Below, in pieces: positions 41,392-48,870 of a DNA stretch of 59,737 bases; within the stretch, counting starts at the first letter, position 1, and each line of letters starts with the position of its first letter. The position numbers were made by a program, and so were the translations under genes. This DNA comes from an uncultured Lentisphaeraceae bacterium (lineage in GTDB: Bacteria; Verrucomicrobiota; Kiritimatiellia; RFP12; DVOR01). A model generated the notes under the pieces. It was not told the DNA's origin and did no database searches. It saw nothing but the letters and a program-made list of their open reading frames with translations. The stretch is taken from the NCBI GenBank assembly GCA_949289005.1, contig CASEMQ010000014.1:1-59737 (forward strand), given 5' to 3'.

Positions 41392-41436
41392 TGGAGCCAA
41401 CTGACGGAATCGGACCGACGACCTGCGCATTACGAA
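41392..41436 (-). other. Prophage attachment site: 3' half of tRNA-Thr(CGT)
   Basis: On the minus strand these 45 nt fit a tRNA-Thr from the anticodon loop TTCGTAA (CGT) through TGCGC, variable loop AGGTC, a T-arm (loop TCCGATT), acceptor strand AGTTGGC, T73 and CCA. The 5' side of the anticodon stem is absent: the adjacent CCACC cannot pair with TGCGC. tRNA identity therefore stops exactly at the anticodon loop, the classic crossover for tyrosine integrases. One T-stem mismatch and a changed T-loop base show it is no longer under selection. The intact tRNA should lie at the far end of the prophage, beyond this window. Confidence 0.8.
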
Positions 41437-41491
41437 GGTGGTGTTTTTGGAAGATTTGCAATGGGTTATGGTTGGCGTTGTCAGGGCGTTG

Positions 41492-42601
41492 TCAAATCGT
41501 GAGGGAGAAGAAGGCGTTTCCGGAGCCGGGGGGGACGAGGCCGCGGTAGTGGCGGAAGAAGATGTCGGTGCCGCGGTGGCCCATCTCGTAGGCGGTGGCG
41601 GGGGCGTCGCGGCTGAGTTCGTAGGCGTAGGAGGCGAAGGAGTGGCGGATGATGTCTTGAGCCCAGGGGAGGCCGGAGGCGCGGATGAGGGCGGTGAGGC
41701 GTTTGTTGAAGCGGTCGAGGGAGAGTCCGGCGGTGATGCCTTGGGGATGGATGGGGTGGTTGGCGAGGATGGTTCGGAGGTTGGGGCGGATGAGGACGGT
41801 GCGGGCTTGTGCGGTTTTGGTGTGGGCGGGGGTGAGGAGGATATATTCGGCGCCGATGTCGGAGGGGCGGAGGCGTTTGGTTTCTTCGGGGCGGAGGCCG
41901 GCGAAGAGGCCGATGGCGACGTAGGGGAGGAGTGCGGGGTCAGTGGCGAGGGTGTGGGCGAGGAGGGATTGGGCTTGTTCGGGCGTGAGGATGGCGCGGG
42001 TGGGCTCGGCGACGCGGGCGAGGGGGATGTTTTGTGCGGGGTTGGCGGGGAGGAGTTTGAGGCCGACGCACCAGGAGGCGAAGGCGGAGATGGCGCGGAG
42101 GGTTCGGTTTCGCGTGTGCGGGGGGAGGGGGGCGACGTAGGCGCGGATGGCGTCGTCGGTGAGGGTGTCGAGGGTGGGGCCGAGGGCGGTGGGGAGGCGG
42201 GAGAGGACTAGGCGGTAGCCTTGGAGGGAGCTGGGGAGGAGTTGGCCTGCGCGGTCGTCGAGGTAGGTGCGGACGAGGTCGGCGAGGTTGGCGGGGGCGG
42301 GTTTGGGCTGGGTGTTTTCGGCAAGGGTTTGGGCGGCTTGGAGGAGGGTGGTGCCTGGGGGGAGAAGGGCGAGGGCGGCTTGGGCGTCGCGGATCTGGGC
42401 GGCGGTGAGGGGCGGGAGGGTGGCGGTGGGGTCTTGGGCGTCGAGCCAAGCCTTGGCGGCGTCGAGGGTGGGGAGGCGGGCGCGGAGGCGGCGGCCGGAG
42501 ATGGTGACGGAGGCGTCGTAGCCGCGGCCGTTGGGGGCGCGGGCGATGTGGCCGTGGCCGTAGGCGAGGGGTTTTTGGCGGCGTTTGGGCGGGCGGGGCA
42601 T
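41492..42601 (-). CDS. int: Tyrosine-recombinase integrase
   Basis: This 369-aa phage integrase has an N-terminal arm-binding segment (YGHGHIARAPNGRGYDASVT), a core-binding SAM-like domain (about 95-190) and a catalytic domain with Arg in FAGLRPEET, Lys in AHTKT, IIRHSFASY, the second His in MGHRG and the nucleophile Tyr in FRHYRGL. The first His of the H-x-x-R motif is Gln (QDIIR), a tolerated substitution in some integrases. It ends 55 nt from the tRNA-Thr att remnant, which is its expected target. Confidence 0.92.
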   Translation of the reverse strand: MPRPPKRRQKPLAYGHGHIARAPNGRGYDASVTISGRRLRARLPTLDAAKAWLDAQDPTATLPPLTAAQIRDAQAALALLPPGTTLLQAAQTLAENTQPKPAPANLADLVRTYLDDRAGQLLPSSLQGYRLVLSRLPTALGPTLDTLTDDAIRAYVAPLPPHTRNRTLRAISAFASWCVGLKLLPANPAQNIPLARVAEPTRAILTPEQAQSLLAHTLATDPALLPYVAIGLFAGLRPEETKRLRPSDIGAEYILLTPAHTKTAQARTVLIRPNLRTILANHPIHPQGITAGLSLDRFNKRLTALIRASGLPWAQDIIRHSFASYAYELSRDAPATAYEMGHRGTDIFFRHYRGLVPPGSGNAFFSLTI

Positions 42602-42604
42602 GGG

Positions 42605-42781
42605 TCAGTCGCGCCAGAAGAGGGCGAGGAAGAAGGCGGCGAGCAGGAGGGTGAGGCCGCTGGAGCCGAGCGTGATGGATCGCTTGCCGAGGAGGACGAG
42701 CGCGGCCGCGCCCTTGGCCAGCGCGAAGCAGAGCGCGCAGGCCAGGGCGAAGCGGGCGGCGGCGAGGATGAGGGCGCGCAT
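42605..42781 (-). CDS. Small membrane protein
   Basis: This 58-aa protein begins MRALILAAARFALACALCFA and is almost entirely hydrophobic, with two membrane helices and a charged end (LFWRD). It starts within the stop of the upstream zinc-ribbon gene (TGATG). Unknown; possibly superinfection exclusion, by position next to int. Confidence 0.55.
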   Translation of the reverse strand: MRALILAAARFALACALCFALAKGAAALVLLGKRSITLGSSGLTLLLAAFFLALFWRD

Positions 42782-43311
42782 CACTCGATGCCGAAGGTTT
42801 TCCCGCAGGCGGGGCAGCTGACGGCTTTGGCGCCGGGCGTGATGGGGATGGGCGAGCCGCAGGAGGGGCATGGGACGGTGGCGGGTTCGGGGGCTGGGGC
42901 GCGCGGCGGCTGGGCGGGGCGGGCCGCGGAGGGGGCGGTCACGCCGTGAGCGGGCTTAGCGACGACGCGGGCAGTGCGGGGGGGGGGTACCGGGGGGGCG
43001 GGGGGCCTCGGGCTTTGGGCGCGCAGGTGCTCGAGGATGCGCTGGGCGCACTCGGCGTTCTGCTTGGCGTAGTGCCAGGTCATGAGCGGGGCGATGGCGG
43101 TGCGGGTGACCCAGTTGTAGATGAGGATGGTGACGAGGATGGCGATGAGGGCGGGGATGGCGAACTGCGCGGCGCCGGGGCGACCGGTGAGGCACGCGAC
43201 GAACCAGCCGCCTTCGACGAGGAAGACGAGGGCGAAGACGATGCGGTACCAGACGAGCCCGATCTGCGCGGAGCGGGCGGGGTTGATTTCTTCCAGTTTT
43301 GTCTTTTCCAT
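42781..43311 (-). CDS. Membrane protein with C-terminal zinc ribbon
   Basis: This 176-aa protein has two transmembrane helices (about 17-70), a short cytoplasmic helix, a Pro/Ala-rich linker (about 100-145) and a zinc ribbon with CPSC and CPAC. It lies between the repressor and int on the same strand, so it is probably a lysogenic conversion or immunity gene expressed from the prophage; the function is not recognised. Confidence 0.7.
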   Translation of the reverse strand: MEKTKLEEINPARSAQIGLVWYRIVFALVFLVEGGWFVACLTGRPGAAQFAIPALIAILVTILIYNWVTRTAIAPLMTWHYAKQNAECAQRILEHLRAQSPRPPAPPVPPPRTARVVAKPAHGVTAPSAARPAQPPRAPAPEPATVPCPSCGSPIPITPGAKAVSCPACGKTFGIE

Positions 43312-43335
43312 GGTGGGGGTTCCTTTCGTGGTTGG

Positions 43336-43989
43336 TCAGAGTTTGCGCCAGAGGATGCCGAGGACCTTCCAGCGCCAGAGGATGGGGCCTTGGCGGAAGA
43401 CCTCGTCCTTGGTCCATTGGTAGGTCTTGCCCTCGGGGTTGAGGGATTCGAGGCGAATGACGCCGCGCCTCCAGTGCCAGCGCTTGATGACGAGGCCTTC
43501 GGCGCGGAGGCAGACGATGGCGGTGTCGCCGGTGGCGGGGAGGGTGTTGGGGTCGACGGCGACGACGTCGCCGTCGTGGAGGTCGGGCTCCATGCTGTCG
43601 CCCTGGACGCGGAGGGCGAAGATGCCCTCGCGGTCGATGACGCAGGGGACGGTCTCCTCGGAGCCTTCCCAGAGGTCGCAGAGCTGGGAGAGGGCGGGGT
43701 CGTACATCGCCGCGGCGGCCATCCCCACGACGGGGATGCGCCGCGTCACGGCGACGGCCTCCACCGGAGGAAGCGGCGGCGGAGAGGGAATATTCTCAAT
43801 TGGAATTGCCCCCAAGGGCACGCCGAGCACTTCGGAGAGGCGTGCCAACTTGTCAAGCGAGGGCTCGTTTTGGCCGAGTTCCCACTTCGTGAGGGCACCT
43901 TGGGTTACGCCAACCGCATTGGCTAGAGCGGCTTGTGTCATTCCGCGCGCTTTGCGTGCAGCCCGAATCTGATCGCCAACACTGACCAT
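43336..43989 (-). CDS. CI/LexA-like phage repressor (HTH + S24 peptidase)
   Basis: This 217-aa protein has an N-terminal XRE helix-turn-helix (MTQAALANAVGVTQGALTKWE, 20 key residues) and a C-terminal S24 peptidase fold with nucleophile Ser in VQGDSMEPDL and the general-base Lys in GLVIKRWHW, so it can probably self-cleave on RecA signalling during SOS. Start MVSVGDQIR at 43989 with GGAGG. It is read divergently from the small regulator at 44096 across an operator region with palindromes at 44040-44049 and 44073-44083. Confidence 0.9.
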   Translation of the reverse strand: MVSVGDQIRAARKARGMTQAALANAVGVTQGALTKWELGQNEPSLDKLARLSEVLGVPLGAIPIENIPSPPPLPPVEAVAVTRRIPVVGMAAAAMYDPALSQLCDLWEGSEETVPCVIDREGIFALRVQGDSMEPDLHDGDVVAVDPNTLPATGDTAIVCLRAEGLVIKRWHWRRGVIRLESLNPEGKTYQWTKDEVFRQGPILWRWKVLGILWRKL

Positions 43990-44026
43990 TCTCGCCTCCT
44001 TTCCTAAAAATCCAAAACGGAATAAA

Positions 44027-44090
44027 AGTGCTTGCACTCGGAATATTCCTTTTGCTATTATTAGGGCAGTCAAGGAACTTCCTATCGGAA
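44027..44090. promoter_or_regulatory. Divergent operator/promoter region of the lysogeny switch
   Basis: The rightward promoter is TTGCAC (44032-44037), 18 nt, TATTAT (44056-44061), preceded by TGC. Perfect palindromes GGAATATTCC (44040-44049, in the spacer) and AGGAACTTCCT (44073-44083, downstream), plus CGGAA half-sites, are candidate operators for the repressor; an AGTGC/GCACT repeat overlaps the -35. Confidence 0.65.
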
Positions 44091-44095
44091 CTACT

Positions 44096-44302
44096 ATGGA
44101 AACGTTAGCACAGAGACAGGGAAAGGTCAAGCCTCGGGACTTCCGGTCGAGGCGGATTGTCGGGATCGGCGCGCTGGCGAAGGAGGCCGGGGTGTCCGTG
44201 AAGAGCCTCTATTTGGTGGCTCGGGGGAGGATGACCTCGGCACGGCTGGAGGCCTTCCTGGTGGAGCGGGGCGTGAAGGTTGAGAAGCGGAGGGCGCGGT
44301 GA
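44096..44302 (+). CDS. Small HTH regulator (Cro/Cox-like)
   Basis: This 68-aa basic protein contains a helix-turn-helix (IGALAKEAGVSVKSLYLVARGR). As the first gene rightward of the operator it is the positional counterpart of Cro or CII. It has a weak Shine-Dalgarno and a 30-40 nt leader. It overlaps the next start. Confidence 0.65.
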   Translation: METLAQRQGKVKPRDFRSRRIVGIGALAKEAGVSVKSLYLVARGRMTSARLEAFLVERGVKVEKRRAR

Positions 44303-44553
44303 TGGTGCGGCCGGGCGATTTGATGAGCCTGAAGGAGGCGGCGGCGCTGTTTCCGGGAAAGAACGCGCGGTGGGTGCGGGAGCGGCTGTGCGGGGCGGGG
44401 CGGGTGGACTACGTGCAGGTGCTGGGGGAGCGGTACGTGGTGAGGAAGAGCCTGGAGGCGTTTTTGGAGCGGAACCTGCACGCGGCGCACAAGTGCATGC
44501 TTCTGGAGCGGGCGCGGGAGACGCGCGGCGGGGATTGGAGGGCGGCGAAATGA
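44302..44553 (+). CDS. Small helix-turn-helix/excisionase-like protein
   Basis: This 83-aa protein reads MSLKEAAALFPGKNARWVRE near the N-terminus, resembling winged-helix excisionase or AlpA-type DNA-binding folds (SLEAFLERN). Start ATG 44302 overlaps the previous TGA; GTG 44299 is possible. It may direct excision or early control. Confidence 0.55.
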   Translation: MVRPGDLMSLKEAAALFPGKNARWVRERLCGAGRVDYVQVLGERYVVRKSLEAFLERNLHAAHKCMLLERARETRGGDWRAAK

Positions 44554-44792
44554 CGCGTGCGGAACGGATGTATCGGGAGATGCTTTGGGTGGGGCGGGCG
44601 AACCGCCGGGGGCCGCGCGTGGCGCGGTGGTGGGCTGTGGCGTGGCGGCGGGCCTTGGTGTGGGGCGGGGCGTGCGTGGCGGGGGCGTTGGCGCTGGGGG
44701 CGGCCTTGGCGGCGGTGGCTTTGGTGGCGTGGGCGGGTTGCGCGGGGCTGACGGCGCTGACGGCGTGGGGTGAGGGCGTGGGGATCTGGTGA
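44550..44792 (+). CDS. Small phage membrane protein
   Basis: This 80-aa protein has a basic N-terminus (MTRAERMYREM, ANRRGPRVARWW) and a hydrophobic C-terminal half with one or two helices (GGACVAGALALGAALAAVAL). Translationally coupled to the preceding gene (ATGA). Function unknown. Confidence 0.5.
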   Translation: MTRAERMYREMLWVGRANRRGPRVARWWAVAWRRALVWGGACVAGALALGAALAAVALVAWAGCAGLTALTAWGEGVGIW

Positions 44793-44854
44793 TTTTGCCG
44801 CCGGGCGGGTGCCCGGGGCAGTGAACGACAAGGACAAGACAAGGAGCAAGTGAC

Positions 44855-45733
44855 ATGGCCAATGACATGATGCGGATGCAGGAGGCGCTGGAGAAGGTCC
44901 AGTTCTCGGACGACGGCGCGCTGCAGTTGAGGAACCTGGGCGAGGCGTTTTGCGTGGCACGGTTGTTGATCGGCGCGGGGTTCGCGCCGAAGGGGGCGAC
45001 GGTGGAGAGCGCGACGGTCTCGATCATGAAGGGGCGGAAGCTGGGGATGGACCCGCTGACGGCGGTGCAGGGCATCGCCTCGATCAACGGGCGGCCGACG
45101 CTGTGGGGCGACGCGATGGTGGGCGTGGTGAAGGCGAGCGGGCTGCTGGCGCGGGAGAAGACGGAGTATCTGCCGTCCGTGAAGGAGTGCCAGGGGGTGC
45201 GCTACACGTGCTGGCGGAAGGGGATGGAGGAGCCTTATGTGGGGTTCTTCACGATCCGCCAGGCGCAGCAGGCTGGGCTGTGGGGGAAGCCGGGGCCGTG
45301 GAAGACGAACCCGGAGCGGATGCTGATGCAACGCGCGCGCACGTTCGCGTTGCGCGACGGATTCTCGGATGTGCTGCAGGGCATGGGCTCTGCCGAGGAG
45401 GCGATGGACGAGGCGCGAAGCGCGGTGGTGACGGTGGAGGCCACGCCGGCCGCCGAGGGGGAGGAGGCGCGGGCGCCGAGGGCGCGGAAGCGCGCGAGCG
45501 CGGGCGCGCTGGTGGCGCCTGCGGCGGCGGTTGACGTGCCGCAGTCTCCCGCGCCGGAGGCGGTGGTCTCGCCCGATTTCGAGGGGGACGCGCCGAGGGC
45601 GGGGGACGGCGGGCAGTACACGCACAGTCTGCCAGAGAGCGCGGTGGCCGCTGGCGTGACGGAGCCTCCTTCGGCGGTGCCCGCGGGCGTGGGCGTGGAC
45701 GCGCAGCCTAACGGCGGCGATTTCTTGGACTGA
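44855..45733 (+). CDS. RecT-family ssDNA-annealing protein
   Basis: This 292-aa protein has core motifs of the RecT family (SIMKGRKLGMDPLTAVQGIA, INGRPTLWGDAMVGVV, GLWGKPGPWKTNPERML, RARTFALRDGFSDVL) with a long low-complexity Ala/Pro-rich tail from about 185. It anneals complementary single strands during phage recombination or replication, paired with an exonuclease, here probably the next gene. AAGGAGCAAGTGAC precedes the ATG. Confidence 0.82.
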   Translation: MANDMMRMQEALEKVQFSDDGALQLRNLGEAFCVARLLIGAGFAPKGATVESATVSIMKGRKLGMDPLTAVQGIASINGRPTLWGDAMVGVVKASGLLAREKTEYLPSVKECQGVRYTCWRKGMEEPYVGFFTIRQAQQAGLWGKPGPWKTNPERMLMQRARTFALRDGFSDVLQGMGSAEEAMDEARSAVVTVEATPAAEGEEARAPRARKRASAGALVAPAAAVDVPQSPAPEAVVSPDFEGDAPRAGDGGQYTHSLPESAVAAGVTEPPSAVPAGVGVDAQPNGGDFLD

Positions 45734-45810
45734 CATCTAACCATGAGAGGCAACCCGGGAGGGGCGCGCATTCCCGGTCTCCGACATCACGCGCACTAAG
45801 GAGAGTCATC

Positions 45811-47205
45811 ATGGGACGTTTGCAGAAGCCTGATCGCGACGACGCGCCGGTGCGGCCGGCGGAGCCGCTTACCCTTTTCGCGGCGGGTGCCGCGACCGAC
45901 GGTGCCATTCCCGGAAAAATTGCTGGTGTGGCTGGGATGGCGCCGTCGGCAACCTCTTCCTCCCCGAGTGGGGAGGCCTCCCCGTCGGCGCTTGATGTGC
46001 AGGTTCCCTCCGGCGGGGAGGTCGTTTCTCCCGCGCCGACGGCGCATCATCCGATGGGGATGAGCCGGTGGCCGGCGGTGCTGGCGTGCCCGCGCTTCGA
46101 GGGCAAGGATGAGAGCGCGGACGCGGCGTTCGGCACGGGCGTGCACGCGACACTGGCGTGGTGGCTCTCGGAGCTCCGGGAGCGGGGGCGCCTGCCGGAG
46201 GTGGAGGCGGAGGGGCTCTCCTTCCACGAGCTTGGGGCGTGGAAGGCGGCGCAGACGATTGAGGCGGAACTGCGGGTGTGCGGGGCCTCGCCGCGCGCGC
46301 TGCGGGTGGAGGAGCGGGTATCGCTCTACTATCCGGGGCAGAAGGAGCACGTCTTCGGGACGGCGGACGCGCTCTTCGTGCACGACGGCGCGGTGCACGT
46401 CTTCGACTTCAAGACGTTTTTCAACCCCGGTCGGGACTACATGCCGCAGTTGCAGGGTTACGGTCTGGCGGCGGCCCGTGCGTGCAAGGAGGAGATTGAC
46501 ACGGTCGTCTGCTCGGTGCTTTATGGGGACGCGCCGTCGAAGGCGGAGCGGCAGGTCTTCGACAAGGCGGAATGCGAGGCGGTTGCGGAGCGCGCGCTGG
46601 ACACGCTCGCGAGTTCGCGCGAGGAGCTGGACGAGGTGGCGGAGCCGACGCAGTGCGCGTGGTGCGAGCTGTGCGCGCATTTCGCCACGTGTCCGGCGTG
46701 CCATCGCGTGGCGGTTTCGGCGGCGGAGGCGGGTCTGTCGGTCGGCGGGACGGGCAAGGTGCCGAAGGACGCGGGCGTGGTGCGCGCCGAGGCGCACCCA
46801 GACGTGCCGGTCATCGGGCAGATGGCGTACTGGGCGGACATGCCCTCGGAGCGGAAGGCACAGCTGATGGTGATCGCGGAGTTCGCGTCGAATTGGGCGG
46901 ATGCGGTGCGGGCGAAGGCGAAGGCGGACATGCTGGCGGGGGAGACGATCGCCGACCCCGCGAACGGCATCGCCTACGCCCTGCGCGAGACGCGCGGGCG
47001 GCTGAAGTTGGACTGCGACGCGCTGTGGGCGGCGGCGAAGAGCCACGGTGTCTCTGCTGCGGCCTTCCGCGCGTGCCTGAGGCCTGACGCCACCGAGGCG
47101 AAGAAGGTGCTTCGCGCGGCCGGGCTTAAGGCAACGGCTGCGGATGATGTGTTGGAATCCTGCGGAACGCGCGGGGCATCGAGTCAGACGTTAGTGCGGG
47201 CGTGA
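45811..47205 (+). CDS. PD-(D/E)XK nuclease partner of RecT
   Basis: This 464-aa protein has an N-terminal linker (about 1-85), then a nuclease core: GTGVHATLAWWLSEL, VFGTADALFVH, VFDFKTFFNPGRDYMPQLQGY (PD-(D/E)XK Asp and Lys in FDFKT) and a cysteine group (CAWCELCAHFATCPAC) that could hold an Fe-S cluster or zinc as in Cas4/AddB. The C-terminal part resembles DUF2800-type phage nucleases. As RecT's neighbour it should resect double-strand ends. Strong AAGGAG upstream. Confidence 0.8.
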   Translation: MGRLQKPDRDDAPVRPAEPLTLFAAGAATDGAIPGKIAGVAGMAPSATSSSPSGEASPSALDVQVPSGGEVVSPAPTAHHPMGMSRWPAVLACPRFEGKDESADAAFGTGVHATLAWWLSELRERGRLPEVEAEGLSFHELGAWKAAQTIEAELRVCGASPRALRVEERVSLYYPGQKEHVFGTADALFVHDGAVHVFDFKTFFNPGRDYMPQLQGYGLAAARACKEEIDTVVCSVLYGDAPSKAERQVFDKAECEAVAERALDTLASSREELDEVAEPTQCAWCELCAHFATCPACHRVAVSAAEAGLSVGGTGKVPKDAGVVRAEAHPDVPVIGQMAYWADMPSERKAQLMVIAEFASNWADAVRAKAKADMLAGETIADPANGIAYALRETRGRLKLDCDALWAAAKSHGVSAAAFRACLRPDATEAKKVLRAAGLKATAADDVLESCGTRGASSQTLVRA

Positions 47206-47218
47206 AGGGAAGTGCGCG

Positions 47219-47470
47219 ATGCCGATCATGGTTTACACGGAGATTTCCAAGGCTAGGGATGTGGGGCGCTGCCCCACGCCCTGGCAGGGGGAGACACCCC
47301 CTGCACCCGCGGACGCGCCTGCGGCGCGTCTTGAGGGGACGTGCGCGGGGTGCCGGGACTGGATGGAGCACGGGCCGTTCGGGATGGCCTTCTGCCGGCG
47401 CTTCGGGCTCCAGCCTCGGAATACGGCGCGGTGCCACGCGTGGATGCCGCGGGAGGGGGTGCGGCAATGA
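47219..47470 (+). CDS. Small cysteine-containing phage protein with repeat-derived insert
   Basis: This 83-aa protein has a CAGCRDWMEHGPFGMAFC segment and HAWMPREG at the end; four or five cysteines suggest metal binding. Residues about 12-38 (ARDVGRCPTPWQGETPPAPA) are encoded by a hairpin-rich dispersed-repeat-like sequence (GTGGGGCGCTGCCCCAC), apparently inserted in frame. The start at 47219 has only a weak Shine-Dalgarno. Function unknown. Confidence 0.5.
   Translation: MPIMVYTEISKARDVGRCPTPWQGETPPAPADAPAARLEGTCAGCRDWMEHGPFGMAFCRRFGLQPRNTARCHAWMPREGVRQ
47255..47315. repeat. Hairpin repeat inside a CDS
   Basis: GTGGGGCGCTGCCCCAC followed by CAGGGGGAGACACCCCCTG gives two adjacent hairpins, like the GTGGGGCGGAGCCCCAC core of the late-gene cassettes. 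Confidence 0.45.
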
Positions 47471-48483
47471 GCGCGGCGTTGCTGAACACGGTGCTCCGGG
47501 CGGGGCGGTCGCTGCCGCTGAACGGCGGGGAGCGGCTGGTGCTGGTGGTGGCGGCTTGGCGGGCGGACGAGAGCGGGCGGACCTTCATGCCGGGGCTGGC
47601 GGTGCTGGAGCAGGCGGGGCTCTCGACGCAGGCGGGCTATCCCGCGCTCCGACGACTGGCGAACTTCGGGCTTCTGCGGGAGACGCGGCCGGTGACGATC
47701 GACGTCTCGCGGCTGCACCAGATGGCCTGCGCGGACCTGCTCGGCGAGGGCGAGACTAGCAAGGAGGTTGCTAGCAGGCAACTTGCCAACGCTAGCAAGG
47801 AGCTTGCTAACAGTAGCAAGGAGGTTGCTAGCAAGGAAGTTGCTACGATTAGCAAGGAGGTTGCTAGCAAGGAAGTTGCTAGCAAGCAACTTGCTAGCAA
47901 GAAGGTTGCTAATTTTTTGGCAAGCAACTTGCCACAGGATGGCAAGGAACTTGCCACCTATAAACTAGAGACTATAAAGACACGCTCTGTCGCGTGCGCG
48001 CGCGAGGGAGTTCCCGAGGATTGCTCGGGCGCTTCGGGCGCCCCAAAGGGCGACGGGCAGACCGAGGTGCGGGCGGTGTCGCCGGTGACGGGTCGCGCGG
48101 AGCCGGTGACGGTGCGGGACAAGGCGAGCCTCGGGGCCTTCATGCGGGAGTACCCGAAGCGGTCGATGAACCGCCTGCTGGTGGTCTCGGCGTGGGCGGC
48201 GGTGGAGGCGGAGGGGATCTCCGGCGCGCGGATCCTCGGGGCGATGCGCGAGGCGGCGCTGACGAAGGGGTGGCAGGAGGAGGGCGGGCGGTTCGTGCCG
48301 CGCGCGGAGAACTGGCTGCGCGACCGGGGCTTCGAGCAGTTCCTGGAGGCGGCGGACCGTCGGGCGTCGGCGCCGACGCAGGCGCAGCGCGAGGCGGCGG
48401 AGGCGGCACGGGCGCGGGAGCGCATGGCCGTGGACGAGGAAGTGCTGGCGATGATGGAGGACGAGAATGGCGATCATGTTTGA
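47467..48483 (+). CDS. Phage replication initiator-like protein containing iterons
   Basis: This 338-aa protein has an N-terminal winged helix-turn-helix (GGERLVLVVAAWRADESGRT, LAVLEQAGLSTQAGYPALRRL) like lambda O and DnaD-type initiators, a repeat segment of SKEVA/SKQLA pentapeptides (about residues 97-163) encoded by an 11-unit palindromic DNA array, and a C-terminal helical domain (GAFMREYPKRSMNRLLVVSA, VPRAENWLRDRGFEQFLEA). The layout, with iterons within the initiator gene, is that of lambda O with ori inside. Start at 47467 overlaps the previous stop. Confidence 0.75.
   Translation: MSAALLNTVLRAGRSLPLNGGERLVLVVAAWRADESGRTFMPGLAVLEQAGLSTQAGYPALRRLANFGLLRETRPVTIDVSRLHQMACADLLGEGETSKEVASRQLANASKELANSSKEVASKEVATISKEVASKEVASKQLASKKVANFLASNLPQDGKELATYKLETIKTRSVACAREGVPEDCSGASGAPKGDGQTEVRAVSPVTGRAEPVTVRDKASLGAFMREYPKRSMNRLLVVSAWAAVEAEGISGARILGAMREAALTKGWQEEGGRFVPRAENWLRDRGFEQFLEAADRRASAPTQAQREAAEAARARERMAVDEEVLAMMEDENGDHV
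47757..47956. repeat. Iteron array, probable phage replication origin
   Basis: There are eleven 17-bp imperfect palindromes of the form TAGCAAGGAGGTTGCTA, the last two as TGGCAAG...CTTGCCA. They start at 47757, 47772, 47793, 47814, 47829, 47850, 47865, 47880, 47895, 47918 and 47940, with starts 15 or 21-23 nt apart. Adjacent units often share TA. An AT-rich run (TAATTTTTT, then CTATAAACTAGAGACTATAAAG) interrupts and follows, a plausible unwinding element. Confidence 0.75.
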
Positions 48484-48787
48484 CCCGACCGGCAAGAGCG
48501 CGGCGGAATGCGCGGACTTCCTCTTCCGCTGGAACGCGAAGGGGATTTTGAGGCGTTGGTGGGCGGCGCGGTCGTCGGCCTCGGTGCCCGCGGCGCGGGT
48601 GCGGGAGTTGGCGGGGGACGTGGTGAGCCTGCTACTTCGTCCCGACCCGTGGCCGAATGGGCCGGAGGTGCCCTGCCCCTACGTGCGGGCCCAGCTGGGC
48701 ACGGCGTTGCGGGTCTCGAAGACGGGCGCGGCGGTGGACTACGACGAGGCCGTGAGACTGGCAAGGGCGGATCTGGCGCGGGCGTGA
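48467..48787 (+). CDS. Phage protein of unknown function
   Basis: This 106-aa protein (SAAECADFLFRWNAKGILRR, YVRAQLGTALRVSKTGAAVD) has no motif I recognise. It overlaps the replication gene by 17 nt with GGAGGACGAGA as Shine-Dalgarno, so it is co-translated and may assist replication, for example as a helicase loader partner. Confidence 0.5.
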   Translation: MAIMFDPTGKSAAECADFLFRWNAKGILRRWWAARSSASVPAARVRELAGDVVSLLLRPDPWPNGPEVPCPYVRAQLGTALRVSKTGAAVDYDEAVRLARADLARA

Positions 48788-48794
48788 CGGGGCG

Positions 48795-48861
48795 ACGAAC
48801 GGAACCGCGGATTGCGCGGATTTTGGCGGATTTTTGGGCGGGCTCCCGCCCGCGGGACTGC
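48795..48861 (+). repeat. ATGGCGCGGAT-type repeat inside the prophage, copy 3
   Basis: GAACGGAACCGCGGATTGCG, GGATTTTTGGGCGGGC and the stem GGGCGGG...CCCGCCC match the host repeats at 34576 and 34922. It lies between two phage genes. Confidence 0.55.
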
Positions 48862-48870
48862 CAGAAGGAT

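Noticed and set aside
41392..41436. Functional tRNA-Thr gene
   Set aside because: The 5' half is absent and the T-arm has a mismatch; it is an attachment-site remnant.
47757..47956. CRISPR array
   Set aside because: The repeats are palindromic 17-mers overlapping or 4-6 bp apart with no spacers, inside a coding frame; no cas genes are present.
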